Part shown: positions 43,568-52,332 of the stretch, in pieces | Position numbering within the stretch: the first letter of the stretch is position 1 | Layout: the number at the start of each line of letters is the position of its first letter | Origin: an uncultured Bacteroidales bacterium | Lineage (GTDB): Bacteria; Bacteroidota; Bacteroidia; Bacteroidales; Paludibacteraceae | Reading direction: 5' to 3' | NCBI GenBank assembly: GCA_934716995.1 | Contig: CAKUYO010000001.1 | Span: forward strand, 124,001 to 188,000 | DNA: 64,000 bases | Notes under the pieces: model-generated | What the model saw: the letters and a program-made list of their open reading frames with translations, nothing else | Database searches by the model: none | Told to the model about the DNA's origin: nothing | Position numbers and translations under genes: made by a program

Positions 43568-45562
43568 ATGCGTAATCTATTTGTTTCAATCACACTTGGT
43601 GCATGTGCGCTACTGTGCGCATCGTGCCAGAAGAACCAACCCAAAGAATTCAATTACAACGTGGACAAGTTTTACGATTTGGAGATTCTGCGTTACCAGG
43701 TGCCCGGTTTCGAGGAACTGACACTGCAGCAGAAAACACTCGCCTACTACCTCTCGGAGGCGGCTTTGCAGGGGCGCGACATCCTTTTTGACCAGAACGG
43801 ACGTTACAACCTGCGTATCCGCCGCGCCTTGGAGGCTCTCTACACTAACTATCAGGGACCGCGCGACAGCGAAGAGTTCCTCAATCTGGAGAAATACCTC
43901 AAGCGCGTATGGTTCTCCAACGGTATTCACCACCACTACTCGGAGGACAAGTTCCTGCCCGAGTTCTCGCAGGAGTGGTTCTGCAACGCCTGCAAAGAGG
44001 CGGGTGTAACCTACGACGAGGCGATTCTGCCCGTGATGTTCGACCCCGCTGTGATGCCCAAACGCACCAACCAGCAGGACGGACAAGACTTGGTGCTGAC
44101 CTCCGCGGGCAACTACTACGAGGGCGTTACGCAAGCCGAAGCCGAGGCGTACTATGCCGCACACAAGGACAACTCACCCGAACCGCTGTGGATCGGACTG
44201 AACTCCAAACTGGTCAAAGAGAACGGGCAAGTGGTGGAAAAGACCTACAAAGTGGGCGGAATGTACGGCGAAGCCCTTGCCAAGGTAGTCTATTGGCTCG
44301 AACAGGCTCTGCCTTATGCCGAGGACGATGCACAGCGCGAAGCGATTGAGAAAATGATTGAGTTCAACCGCACGGGCGACCTCAAGACTTTCAACGAATA
44401 CTGTATCGCATGGGTGAAAGACCTGAACAGCCGTGTGGACTATGTGAACGGTTTTACCGAGGTCTATACCGACCCGCTCGGTATCACGGGCGCATGGGAG
44501 GCGATGGTCAATTTCAAAGACATGGAGGCGACCAAACGCACTTCGATCATCTCGGCGAATGCGCAGTGGTTCGAGGACCACTCCACCACCGACCCGAAAT
44601 ACAAGAAAGAGGAAGTGAAAGGCGTGAGCGCAAAGGTTATCACCGCCGTGATTCTCGGCGGCGACTGCTATCCTGCTACGCCTATCGGAATCAACCTGCC
44701 CAATGCCAACTGGATCCGCAAAGAGTACGGCTCCAAGTCCGTAACCATTGACAACCTGATGCACGCCTACAACGAAGCGGCGAAAGGCAACGGCTTCAAC
44801 GAGGAGTTTATGATTGACGATTACACCCGCCACCTCTATGAGCAGTACGGTTCCACGTGCGGCGACCTGCATACCGACCTGCACGAGTGTGTCGGACACG
44901 GGTCGGGCAAACTATTGCCGGGCGTAACCAAAGATGCCCTCAAGGAACATGCTTCCACCATTGAGGAAGCGCGCGCCGACCTGTTCGGGCTGTATTTTAT
45001 GGCGGATCCGAAACTCATCGAACTCGGTTTGCTGCCCAACCGCGAAGCATACAAGGCGTTCTACTACCAGCAGATGATGAACGGTCTGATGACGCAACTC
45101 GTACGTATCGAACCGGGCAAGGATGTAGAGGAAGCCCATATGCGCAACCGCCAACTGATTGCCCAATGGGTGTACCGGCACGCGGAGAACAACGAGGTGG
45201 AAATCATTGAGCGCGATGGCAAACACTACCTGAGAATCAATGATTACGAAGGACTTCGCACACTCTACGGTCAGTTGCTCGCCGAGATACAGCGTATCAC
45301 GTCCGAGGGCGACTATGCCGCAGCCAAAGAGATAGTGGAAGCGTATGCCGTCAAAGTGGATCAGCCGCTGCACCGCGAGATCTTGGAGCGTTATGCACAC
45401 CTCAACCTCGCCCCGTACAAAGGGTTTGTCAATCCCGTTTACACACCGGTGTATGATGCCGAGGGCAATATCACTGATGTGAAGATCGACTACACCGAGG
45501 GGTATGTGGAGCAGCATCTCCGCTACTCGCGCGACTACTCGTGGCTGCCCGACATTAATTAG
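43568..45562 (+). CDS. dipeptidyl-peptidase III-family (M49) lipoprotein
   Basis: The 664-residue zinc peptidase removes dipeptides from peptide N-termini. The M49 motif appears as HECVGH (439-444), the bacterial form with a single residue less than HELLGH-type eukaryotic motifs, and the second motif is EEARADLFGLYF (about 467-478), whose Glu completes the zinc site. The N-terminus is a lipoprotein signal (LLCASC, Cys20), so it acts in the envelope and, with the M3 peptidase also in this window, could support peptide scavenging. Length agrees with Bacteroides DPP III. Downstream 45563-45598 consists of AAAGAACAAAGA repeats. Confidence 0.92.
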   Translation: MRNLFVSITLGACALLCASCQKNQPKEFNYNVDKFYDLEILRYQVPGFEELTLQQKTLAYYLSEAALQGRDILFDQNGRYNLRIRRALEALYTNYQGPRDSEEFLNLEKYLKRVWFSNGIHHHYSEDKFLPEFSQEWFCNACKEAGVTYDEAILPVMFDPAVMPKRTNQQDGQDLVLTSAGNYYEGVTQAEAEAYYAAHKDNSPEPLWIGLNSKLVKENGQVVEKTYKVGGMYGEALAKVVYWLEQALPYAEDDAQREAIEKMIEFNRTGDLKTFNEYCIAWVKDLNSRVDYVNGFTEVYTDPLGITGAWEAMVNFKDMEATKRTSIISANAQWFEDHSTTDPKYKKEEVKGVSAKVITAVILGGDCYPATPIGINLPNANWIRKEYGSKSVTIDNLMHAYNEAAKGNGFNEEFMIDDYTRHLYEQYGSTCGDLHTDLHECVGHGSGKLLPGVTKDALKEHASTIEEARADLFGLYFMADPKLIELGLLPNREAYKAFYYQQMMNGLMTQLVRIEPGKDVEEAHMRNRQLIAQWVYRHAENNEVEIIERDGKHYLRINDYEGLRTLYGQLLAEIQRITSEGDYAAAKEIVEAYAVKVDQPLHREILERYAHLNLAPYKGFVNPVYTPVYDAEGNITDVKIDYTEGYVEQHLRYSRDYSWLPDIN

Positions 45563-45598
45563 GACAAAGAACAAAAGACAAAGAACAAAGAACTTAAA

Positions 45599-46684
45599 TT
45601 GCTTTGCATAGTAATTGTGCATTGTACATTGTGCATTGATCTGCCCATATCGAAATCGATTGCTAATCGTCTGTTGATTTTGCAAGCCATGCACGGAGAC
45701 AGTCTTCTGTCCGTCTCCGCTGCCAATATCCCAGACGATGTGCGCTTGTTGCACGACGCTTTGCAGACATTGCAAGCACATTGCACACAGACGCTGGATT
45801 TGCGGAACTGCGGTACGGCAATGCGTTTTCTGACCGCCTATTGTGCACAACTGACGGGATGTGATGTGGTGCTTACGGGGACGGAGCGTATGCAGCAACG
45901 CCCTATCGGTCAATTGGTTGCCGCATTGCGGGCATTAGGGGCAGACATTGAATACCAGGGCAAAGAGGGCTACCCGCCTTTGCACATCCGCGGCAAAGAA
46001 CTGCCCAGCAAAGCGGTGCATATAGAAAACCCGCAATCGACACAGTTTGTGTCGGCATTGTTGTTGATTGGAGTTCCCGTAACAACGAATATCGTCTCGC
46101 CCTATATCGAGATGACCCGCAGTCTTTGCCGTAAATTTACAAATTTACAAATTTACAAATTTACAAATTCAGAAATAGAGTCTGATTGGTCTGCTGCTGC
46201 CTTTTGGTATGAATATACCGCCTTGCACGGAGGAACGTTGTCTTTGCGTGGGTTGCAACGCGTCTCCCTGCAAGGAGACAAGGTGGTGGCAGACCTTTTT
46301 ACCCGATTCGGTGTCCAAACCGCCTATCAACCGGACGGCATAACCATTTCGAAGAACAGGAAAGAAAACGAAAACAACATCGGGACAGCAGGTACAATCG
46401 CTTTCGATTTTACTTGCTGTCCCGATTTGTATCCCGCCGTGGCCATCACGTGCGAGCAACTCGGTATCCCGCTGGTTGCCAGCGGCACCGAGTCGCTCCG
46501 TATCAAAGAATCCGACCGTCTGCAAGCCGTGGCGGAACACCGTGTCTGTGGCGACCACCGCATTGCAATGGCACTACTCGCAGCCGACCTGCCCTGCGAC
46601 GACACCGCTTGTATTGCCAAGTCGTACCCCGATTTCTACTGCCAACTATGCGTATTGAACGAATCGTCCCGCGCCGGGGTATAA
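45599..46684 (+). CDS. aroA: EPSP synthase, compact and without an ATG start
   Basis: Residues retained show an active-looking enzyme (PEP plus shikimate-3-phosphate to EPSP): PISKSIANRLL, NCGTAMRFLTAY, GTERMQQRPIG, NPQSTQFVSALLLIG, ESDWSAAAFWY, RIKESDRLQAV, GDHRIAMALLA and KSYPDFY. The gene is odd in three ways. No ATG exists; TTG (45599), GTG (45617) or TTG (45629) must be used. The normal first strand is replaced by LCIVIVHCTLCI, encoded by heptamer repeats. KFTNLQIYKFTN (46131-46171) comes from AAATTTAC units. The usual 30-40 residues between KESDRL and DHR are missing. The predicted product is 361 residues against the usual 400-430. Its end overlaps the next gene by 37 bases. Confidence 0.85.
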   Translation: MLCIVIVHCTLCIDLPISKSIANRLLILQAMHGDSLLSVSAANIPDDVRLLHDALQTLQAHCTQTLDLRNCGTAMRFLTAYCAQLTGCDVVLTGTERMQQRPIGQLVAALRALGADIEYQGKEGYPPLHIRGKELPSKAVHIENPQSTQFVSALLLIGVPVTTNIVSPYIEMTRSLCRKFTNLQIYKFTNSEIESDWSAAAFWYEYTALHGGTLSLRGLQRVSLQGDKVVADLFTRFGVQTAYQPDGITISKNRKENENNIGTAGTIAFDFTCCPDLYPAVAITCEQLGIPLVASGTESLRIKESDRLQAVAEHRVCGDHRIAMALLAADLPCDDTACIAKSYPDFYCQLCVLNESSRAGV

Positions 46685-47460
46685 ACGATGAGAACAAGGG
46701 CAAGAAACACGCCCTCTACCGCTTGATCTCCGCCTCTACAGCCGACTATGTATGGTTGCAGGACGACGACATCATTCCGCCCGCTGCCGGCGGCGAAGAG
46801 GTTTTAAGCGCAATAGGCGATGCGGATATGCTCATTCTGCCGCTGCGTATGGAGCCGGAGACTGCCAATCCGTCCCTGCTGGAGCGTTTGCAGACAGCGG
46901 AATATGCTGCTATCCAGCAACTCACCCTCGAAACCGCCGCACGCGGACACGCCGTAATGTGCAGCGGAGCCAACCTTGTTGTGCGCCGCGAGCGTTGGTT
47001 GGAGTCGTATGCCGACCTGTACCCCGAAATACCGAGCGGCGACGATATGTTCCTCCTTGAGTCTTTCAAACGCCGCGGGCTGAAAATCAAAACGCTTTCT
47101 CTAAACTCCAAACACTCACCCCTCAACTCGTTCACCGCCACCATCCGTCCGCAACCCACGTGGCGGACATTCTTCCGCCAGCGTATGCGCTGGGCGGGCA
47201 AAGCCCCTGCCTATACCGACCGGGACATTATCCTTTGCGGTACGTGGGTGGCAGCAACCAATATCCTGCAATTTCTCTGCCCGCCTGTGGTCTTGCTCAA
47301 GTTCCCGTTTGACTACGCACTCATCCGCCGCCGTGATCCGTCTGTATCCTTGGGCATTGCGTTTCTGCTTGCCCTACTCTACCCCTGCTATATGCTCATC
47401 TGCCTTGTCGGCGGTATTGCGCACACTCACGCCACAAAAAAACACCCCAAAACATGGTAA
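46648..47460 (+). pseudogene. N-terminally truncated family 2 glycosyltransferase
   Basis: The 270-residue frame begins at an ATG inside the end of aroA. It resembles a GT2 membrane glycosyltransferase only from the GKxHAL helix onward: KGKKHALYRLI, YVWLQDDDIIPP (metal-binding DDD), AVMCSGANLVVRRERW, EIPSGDDMFLLESF, and RQRMRWAGKA, the QxxRW motif. Two or three C-terminal helices follow. The first about 70 residues that normally hold the nucleotide-binding strands are absent, and no frame upstream supplies them. This suggests a deletion at the aroA junction and a non-functional remnant, or a protein that works with a partner. SLNSKHSPLNS near residue 150 may also be repeat-derived. Confidence 0.6.
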
Positions 47461-47465
47461 CAAAA

Positions 47466-47688
47466 AAATTATAAAAACAAAAACAAAACATTGTCTTGCG
47501 GAGCAACACGCCCTGCGCTTATAATCGGACAGGCAGCACAAAGCACTTGGTCCAACTCATGGGTAAACACCGGTAAACGCCGCATATTCGGCGTTTACCC
47601 AGGAGTTGGCACCAAAATCTTTGCAACAATGCAGCGCGGCGCGTGTTGCGCCGCAAGACAAGGTTTTGATGGTTTTGTTTTATAATTT
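47466..47688. repeat. 223-base nested palindrome (MITE-like or structured RNA element)
   Basis: The outer arms, about 54 bases each (47466-47519 and 47633-47688), match with few differences and share CTTGCGG-GCAACACGC / GCGTGTTGC-CCGCAAG. Inner pairs are CCAACTC/GAGTTGG (47552-47558 with 47602-47608) and GGTAAACGCCG/CGGCGTTTACC with loop CATATT (about 47572-47598). Partial copies lie at 42920-42964 and near 38230. No open frame of interest lies inside. Confidence 0.75.
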
Positions 47689-47699
47689 CCTTTATTTCT

Positions 47700-47770
47700 T
47701 TAATTTCTCTCGCACCGCATAGCGAGTGCGTAGGACATCTTTTGCCAATTTTCTTCCATTTTTCTTGCCG
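47700..47770. repeat. two small hairpins after the palindrome
   Basis: CGCAC/GTGCG with an inner CTCGC/GCGAG at about 47709-47731, and GCCGC/GCGGC at about 47767-47778. Function unknown. A partial copy of the palindrome core (CCAACTGCTGGGTAACCACC) follows near 47797. Confidence 0.4.
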
Positions 47771-47834
47771 CTTGCGGCATAGGAGACATTAGTGCCAACT
47801 GCTGGGTAACCACCGCATATCCTATAACGAACAA

Positions 47835-47878
47835 CCCGTTAATCACCCGTTAATCACCCGATAATCACCCGATGCGGT
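47835..47878. repeat. four-copy 11-base array (ACCCGTTAATC type)
   Basis: Units start at 47835, 47846, 47857 and 47868. The first two are identical, the third differs by one base and the fourth only keeps its first half. Confidence 0.85.
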
Positions 47879-47986
47879 TATACGGAAGTATGAGACGGGG
47901 CTCAAGCGGGACGAGGCAGCAATGGGAAATCTATGCACAATGGGTAATTTATAGATAGTAATTTATAGATAGATTTGCGGGTTTTG

Positions 47987-48018
47987 TTTGCATAATTCAA
48001 ACTTTTGGTGTATCTTTG
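47987..48018 (+). promoter_or_regulatory. Bacteroidota-type promoter of the sigma-54 activator gene
   Basis: TTTG (47987-47990), 20 bases, TATCTTTG (48011-48018), 27 bases before the start at 48046. Confidence 0.7.
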
Positions 48019-48045
48019 TGCGCTAATGCGGCATTTTTTACACGT

Positions 48046-49251
48046 ATGACATCTACTGAATTACAAGGCATAAAACAGCGTTTCGAGATTATCGGCAACA
48101 GTCCGCTGCTGAACCGCGATATAGAAGTGGCAGTGCAGGTGGCACGTACCGACTTGAGTGTGTTGGTTACCGGCGAATCGGGTGTGGGAAAAGAACATTT
48201 CCCGAAGATTATCCACGCTTTTTCGGCACGCAAACACGGTCCGTATTTTGCCGTGAACTGCGGTGCAATTCCCGAAGGTACGATAGACAGCGAACTATTC
48301 GGGCACGAGAAAGGTGCTTTTACCGATGCGAAAGCCGAGCGCAAGGGTTATTTTGAGATAGCCGACGGCGGGACACTGTTTCTGGACGAAGTGGGGGAAC
48401 TGCCACTGCAGACGCAGGTGCGGTTGCTGCGTGTATTGGAGACGGGTGAGTTTATCCGTATGGGTTCGAGCCAGGTGCAGAAAACCAATGTGCGCGTAGT
48501 AGCCGCCACCAACCTGAATATGCAGAAAGCCATTGACGACGGGCGTTTCCGCGAGGATTTGTATTACCGGTTGAACACGGTGGAGATACGTGTGCCTGCG
48601 CTGCGCGACCGCAAAGAGGATATACCGTTGCTGTTCAGGAAGTTCTCGGTGGACTTCTGCAACCGCTACCAGATGCCGCCGCTGCGCTTGGACGATGAGG
48701 CAACACGCCTGCTGCAATCCTACTATTGGAACGGCAATATCCGCCAGTTGAAGAATATCGCCGAGCAAGTGTCGGTGATAGAAATGGATCACCACATCAC
48801 CGCCGAGACGCTACGCCGCTACCTGCCGGATAACGAGCGGCTGAACGGATTGGTGGTTTCGTCGCAAGCCAATAACAGCACAGGCGGAAAAGACTACTCG
48901 CACGAGATAGGCATTCTCTACAATATGATGATGAAGATGCAGCAGGAGATGCGCGACATAAAAGCACAATTAGACGCTGTACCGCATACTACGGAGCAAC
49001 CGCTGTATTCCACCCCCGCCGTGTCGCACCCGCTGGTACAAGACACAGGGGGACATAATACCGACGAGGTGCAGGAGGCTGAGGTGGTCAATCCAGAGAC
49101 AACGCACCACCTGCAGAGTCTGGAAGATACCCAGCGCGAGATGATAGAGCAGACTTTGGAACGGTGCAACGGCAACCGCAAAGCCGCAGCCGCACAACTC
49201 GGGATATCGGAACGGACATTGTACCGGAAAATAAAGGAATACGGGTTGTAA
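48046..49251 (+). CDS. sigma-54-dependent Fis-family transcriptional activator
   Basis: The 401-residue protein lacks a receiver domain and starts almost directly with the AAA+ sigma-54 interaction domain: Walker A GESGVGKE (43-50), the sigma-54 contact loop GAFTDA (90-95), Walker B LFLDE (111-115) and the GNIRQLKN segment. A low-complexity Thr/Glu/His linker follows (about 265-355), then a C-terminal Fis-type helix-turn-helix (NRKAAAAQLGISERTLYRKIKEYGL). Such single-domain activators are regulated by expression or partner binding. The start at 48046 is fixed by the promoter at 47987-48018. It shares direction with lptE and the TonB-dependent receptor. A common transcript is possible, since only a 58-base spacer follows. 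Confidence 0.93.
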   Translation: MTSTELQGIKQRFEIIGNSPLLNRDIEVAVQVARTDLSVLVTGESGVGKEHFPKIIHAFSARKHGPYFAVNCGAIPEGTIDSELFGHEKGAFTDAKAERKGYFEIADGGTLFLDEVGELPLQTQVRLLRVLETGEFIRMGSSQVQKTNVRVVAATNLNMQKAIDDGRFREDLYYRLNTVEIRVPALRDRKEDIPLLFRKFSVDFCNRYQMPPLRLDDEATRLLQSYYWNGNIRQLKNIAEQVSVIEMDHHITAETLRRYLPDNERLNGLVVSSQANNSTGGKDYSHEIGILYNMMMKMQQEMRDIKAQLDAVPHTTEQPLYSTPAVSHPLVQDTGGHNTDEVQEAEVVNPETTHHLQSLEDTQREMIEQTLERCNGNRKAAAAQLGISERTLYRKIKEYGL

Positions 49252-49309
49252 GGGATTGTCAAGGTCATTAAGGACTTTAAGGATATTAAGGTCGTTGAAA
49301 GAAAACAGA

Positions 49310-49822
49310 ATGCAAAAAATATATCGGATATTGTTGGTCAGCGTGCTGACTTGGGTGTTGCAGGGGTGTGCCATATCATACAAGTTCAACGGGGCGAACA
49401 TTGACTATACGACCACACACTCTATCTCGATTGCGGATTTTCCGAACAATGCAGCGATGGTGAACCCTGCGCTAAGCAACGACCTGAGCGAAGGCATACG
49501 CGACTTGTTCCAGCGTCAGACCCGTCTGCAAGTGCTGCGCAAGGGCGGCGACCTGGAGTTGGAAGGCGAAATTGTAGGTTACGACCTGACAGCAATGGCG
49601 ATTTCGGCGGACAGTTATTCGGCAGAGACCAAACTGACGATACGTATCCAGGTGCGTTTCACCAACAACATCCACCCCGAGGAAAGTTTTGAAAAGACAT
49701 ATAGTGCGTATCAGACATTTGACTCATCGCGAATGCTAAGCGACGTACAGGACGAACTGTGTGCTACGATGATAACCGAACTGTCGGAGAGTATCTACAA
49801 CGACACCGTGGCCAAATGGTAA
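49310..49822 (+). CDS. lptE: LptE-type lipoprotein
   Basis: The 170-residue lipoprotein (lipobox VLQGC, Cys20) has the Bacteroidota LptE pattern AISYKFNGANIDY, TISIADFPN-like SISIADFPNNAAMVNPALS, then GDLELEGEIVGYDLT. It should plug the LptD barrel and help insert lipopolysaccharide in the outer membrane. The start at 49310 was chosen because the in-frame ATG at 49256 would add a stretch (MSRSLRTLRILRSLKENR) that is only the translation of AAGGACNTTAAGG repeats (49258-49300). Its stop overlaps the start of the TonB-dependent receptor by seven bases. Confidence 0.88.
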   Translation: MQKIYRILLVSVLTWVLQGCAISYKFNGANIDYTTTHSISIADFPNNAAMVNPALSNDLSEGIRDLFQRQTRLQVLRKGGDLELEGEIVGYDLTAMAISADSYSAETKLTIRIQVRFTNNIHPEESFEKTYSAYQTFDSSRMLSDVQDELCATMITELSESIYNDTVAKW

Positions 49823-52302
49823 ACTTGAGAAAAGGACTATTCCTATATTTGCTTTTGTGGGCGGTTTGCGGGCAGACAATTGCCCGCAATATGCGTATAT
49901 ACGGCTATGTAACCGACAGCGAGAACCGCGGTATTGAACTGGCGAATGTAACGATTGCGGAAACGACAACGGGTACAACCACCAACAAAAACGGCTACTA
50001 CGAACTGCTGTTTGCCGACCGGGACACGGTGGAACTGATGTTTTCGATGATCGGTTATACCACTATCCGCCAGCGTATTATCGATCCGCAGGAGGTGATG
50101 AACATCAATGTGAAGATGCCCACCGACGAGCAATGGATTGAGGAGGTGGAGGTGCGCGGACTGAAACGGCAGGACGGCACTATGGGGAGCATAGAGGCAC
50201 AGACCACGCGTGTAATGCCCGATGCGACCGGCGGTTCGATAGAGAGCCTGCTGATCACGTTTGCGGGCGTGAACCAAAACAACGAACTATCGTCGCAGTA
50301 CAACGTGCGCGGCGGCAGTTTCGACGAGAACCAAGTGTATGTGAACGGGTTGGAGGTGCACCGTCCGTTGCTGATACGCAGCGGGCAGCAGGAGGGGTTG
50401 AGTTTTGTAAACCCGTATATGGTGGAGAATGTGCAGTTCTCGGCGGGCGGGTACGATGCACAGTACGGCGACAAGATGTCGTCGGTATTGGATATAGAAT
50501 ACAAACGTCCCGACCGCTTCGAGGCAAGCGTGGGGGCGAGCCTTCTCGGAGCAAACGTGTATGTGGGACACGGCGACAGTACGTATTCGCAGATGCACGG
50601 CATACGCTACAAGACGAGCCGCTATATGCTCGGTGCACTGGCAACGGCGGGCAATTATCAGCCGGATTTTATCGATTACCAGACCTATATCACGTGGGCA
50701 ACAGGCAAGAAACGCCACCCGCAGAGCGATTGGCGGATGTCTTTCCTTGGTAATTTCAGCCAAAACACCTATCGCTTTACCCCAGAATCGATGATTGAGA
50801 GTTTCGGCGGGCAGGATGCCAAGCACTTGCAGATCTTCTATGATGGGCAGGAGAAAGACCGTTTTACCACCGGTTTTGCGGCTCTCGGTGCGCACGGACA
50901 CGTGTCGAAAGAGGTGGAGTTGGGTTTCGACCTGAGCGGTTTCTACACGTACGAGCAGGAGACCTACGACATCACGGGCGAATACTACCTGACAGACAAG
51001 CCGCTGGACAGTATCCGCGGGGAAGTACCCGAGATAGGCAGCGGTGCGGCAAGTATCACCGCCACCACAACGGGGGTATTGGGTACGGGGGTGTATCACC
51101 AGCACGCCCGCAACCGCCTGCAAGCGGGAGTGGTAACTCTTTCGCACTCGGGAAAATGGAAACACGCGGACAACACCCTGAGTTGGGGAGTAAGCGGGCA
51201 GGCGGAACTGCTCAAAGACCATATCAGCGAATGGGAATGGCGCGACTCGACGGGATACAGCCTGCCGAACAACAACGAGGAGATGCTGCTCTACTATGCG
51301 ATGAACGGCGACAGCCTGATGCAGTCGGCACGCATACAAGGCTATATACAGAATACACACAAATGGAATACCGAGAAGGGACAGGTGATACTGACCGTCG
51401 GCGGACGTTTGCAATGGTGGAGCCTCAACAACGAGGTGCTGCCGAGTCCGCGGGCAAGCATAGTCTATAACCCTGGTTGGAAACGCGATTTCAGTTTCCG
51501 CCTTGCCACGGGTCTCTATTACCAATCCCCGTTCTACAAGGAGTTGCGCGATACGCTGACGGGCAATGACGGCGTAACGCGTATCACGCTCAACAAAGAC
51601 CTGCGGGCGCAACGCTCCGTGCATGTGGTACTGGGCGGAGACTACTATTTCCGTGCGTGGGGACGCCCGTTCAAACTGACGGCGGAAGCGTATTACAAGT
51701 ACATCGACCGTATGGAGAGTTACACCGTGGACAATGTGCGGGTGCGCTATTCGGGAAAGAATGATGCCGTAGGCTATGCGGCGGGACTTGACCTGAAACT
51801 CTACGGAGAATTGGTGCCCGGTGCAGACAGTTGGATCAGTTTCTCCACGATGTCCGCCCGCCAGCGACTGACAGACCAGCCCGAACTCGGTTGGATACCC
51901 TCGCCGCAGGAGCAACGCTACTCGTTCTCGATGTTCTTCCAAGATTATATCCCGCAGTTCCCGCAACTGAAGTTCCACCTCAAGATGATCTGGAGCGACG
52001 GAATGCCGTTTGCCTCGCCGCGCAACCTTGCCAGCCAGAAAACACTGCGTATGCCCGACTACCGGCGTATCGACCTCGGAGCAACCTATGCTTTCAATGC
52101 CAAGACGGCGAAGTTTATGCGTGCGCCGAGTGCGAAACATATTGCCGAATGGGCGGTGCAGTTCGAGGTCTTCAACCTGGTGGACTGGCGGAACGTAAAC
52201 TCGTATTTTTGGGTGAGCGACGCCTACGGCAACCAGTGGGCAAGCCCCAACTACCTGACAGGGCGGCGGTACAACCTGAAGATAACGGTGGACTTGAAGT
52301 GA
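49816..52302 (+). CDS. TonB-dependent receptor with carboxypeptidase-regulatory-like domain
   Basis: The 828-residue outer-membrane protein has a signal peptide (cleavage near GQTIARN), then a CarboxypepD_reg-like beta-sandwich (IYGYVTDSENRGIELANVTI to KMPTDEQWIEEVEV, about 28-108), a plug domain (SIESLLITFAGVNQNNELSS to SVLDIEYKRP), and a roughly 600-residue beta-barrel ending in TGRRYNLKITVDLK. No SusD partner follows, so it is not a classic glycan-uptake pair. It may take up iron complexes or other ligands. The start at 49816 overlaps lptE by seven bases, favouring co-translation. The gene ends 30 bases before mutS. Confidence 0.9.
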   Translation: MVNLRKGLFLYLLLWAVCGQTIARNMRIYGYVTDSENRGIELANVTIAETTTGTTTNKNGYYELLFADRDTVELMFSMIGYTTIRQRIIDPQEVMNINVKMPTDEQWIEEVEVRGLKRQDGTMGSIEAQTTRVMPDATGGSIESLLITFAGVNQNNELSSQYNVRGGSFDENQVYVNGLEVHRPLLIRSGQQEGLSFVNPYMVENVQFSAGGYDAQYGDKMSSVLDIEYKRPDRFEASVGASLLGANVYVGHGDSTYSQMHGIRYKTSRYMLGALATAGNYQPDFIDYQTYITWATGKKRHPQSDWRMSFLGNFSQNTYRFTPESMIESFGGQDAKHLQIFYDGQEKDRFTTGFAALGAHGHVSKEVELGFDLSGFYTYEQETYDITGEYYLTDKPLDSIRGEVPEIGSGAASITATTTGVLGTGVYHQHARNRLQAGVVTLSHSGKWKHADNTLSWGVSGQAELLKDHISEWEWRDSTGYSLPNNNEEMLLYYAMNGDSLMQSARIQGYIQNTHKWNTEKGQVILTVGGRLQWWSLNNEVLPSPRASIVYNPGWKRDFSFRLATGLYYQSPFYKELRDTLTGNDGVTRITLNKDLRAQRSVHVVLGGDYYFRAWGRPFKLTAEAYYKYIDRMESYTVDNVRVRYSGKNDAVGYAAGLDLKLYGELVPGADSWISFSTMSARQRLTDQPELGWIPSPQEQRYSFSMFFQDYIPQFPQLKFHLKMIWSDGMPFASPRNLASQKTLRMPDYRRIDLGATYAFNAKTAKFMRAPSAKHIAEWAVQFEVFNLVDWRNVNSYFWVSDAYGNQWASPNYLTGRRYNLKITVDLK

Positions 52303-52332
52303 TGAATGTGTAAATTTATAAATGTGTAAATT

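Noticed and set aside
49256..49309. Longer LptE start at 49256
   Set aside because: The extra residues are translated AAGGACNTT repeats and would place charged residues before the lipoprotein signal.
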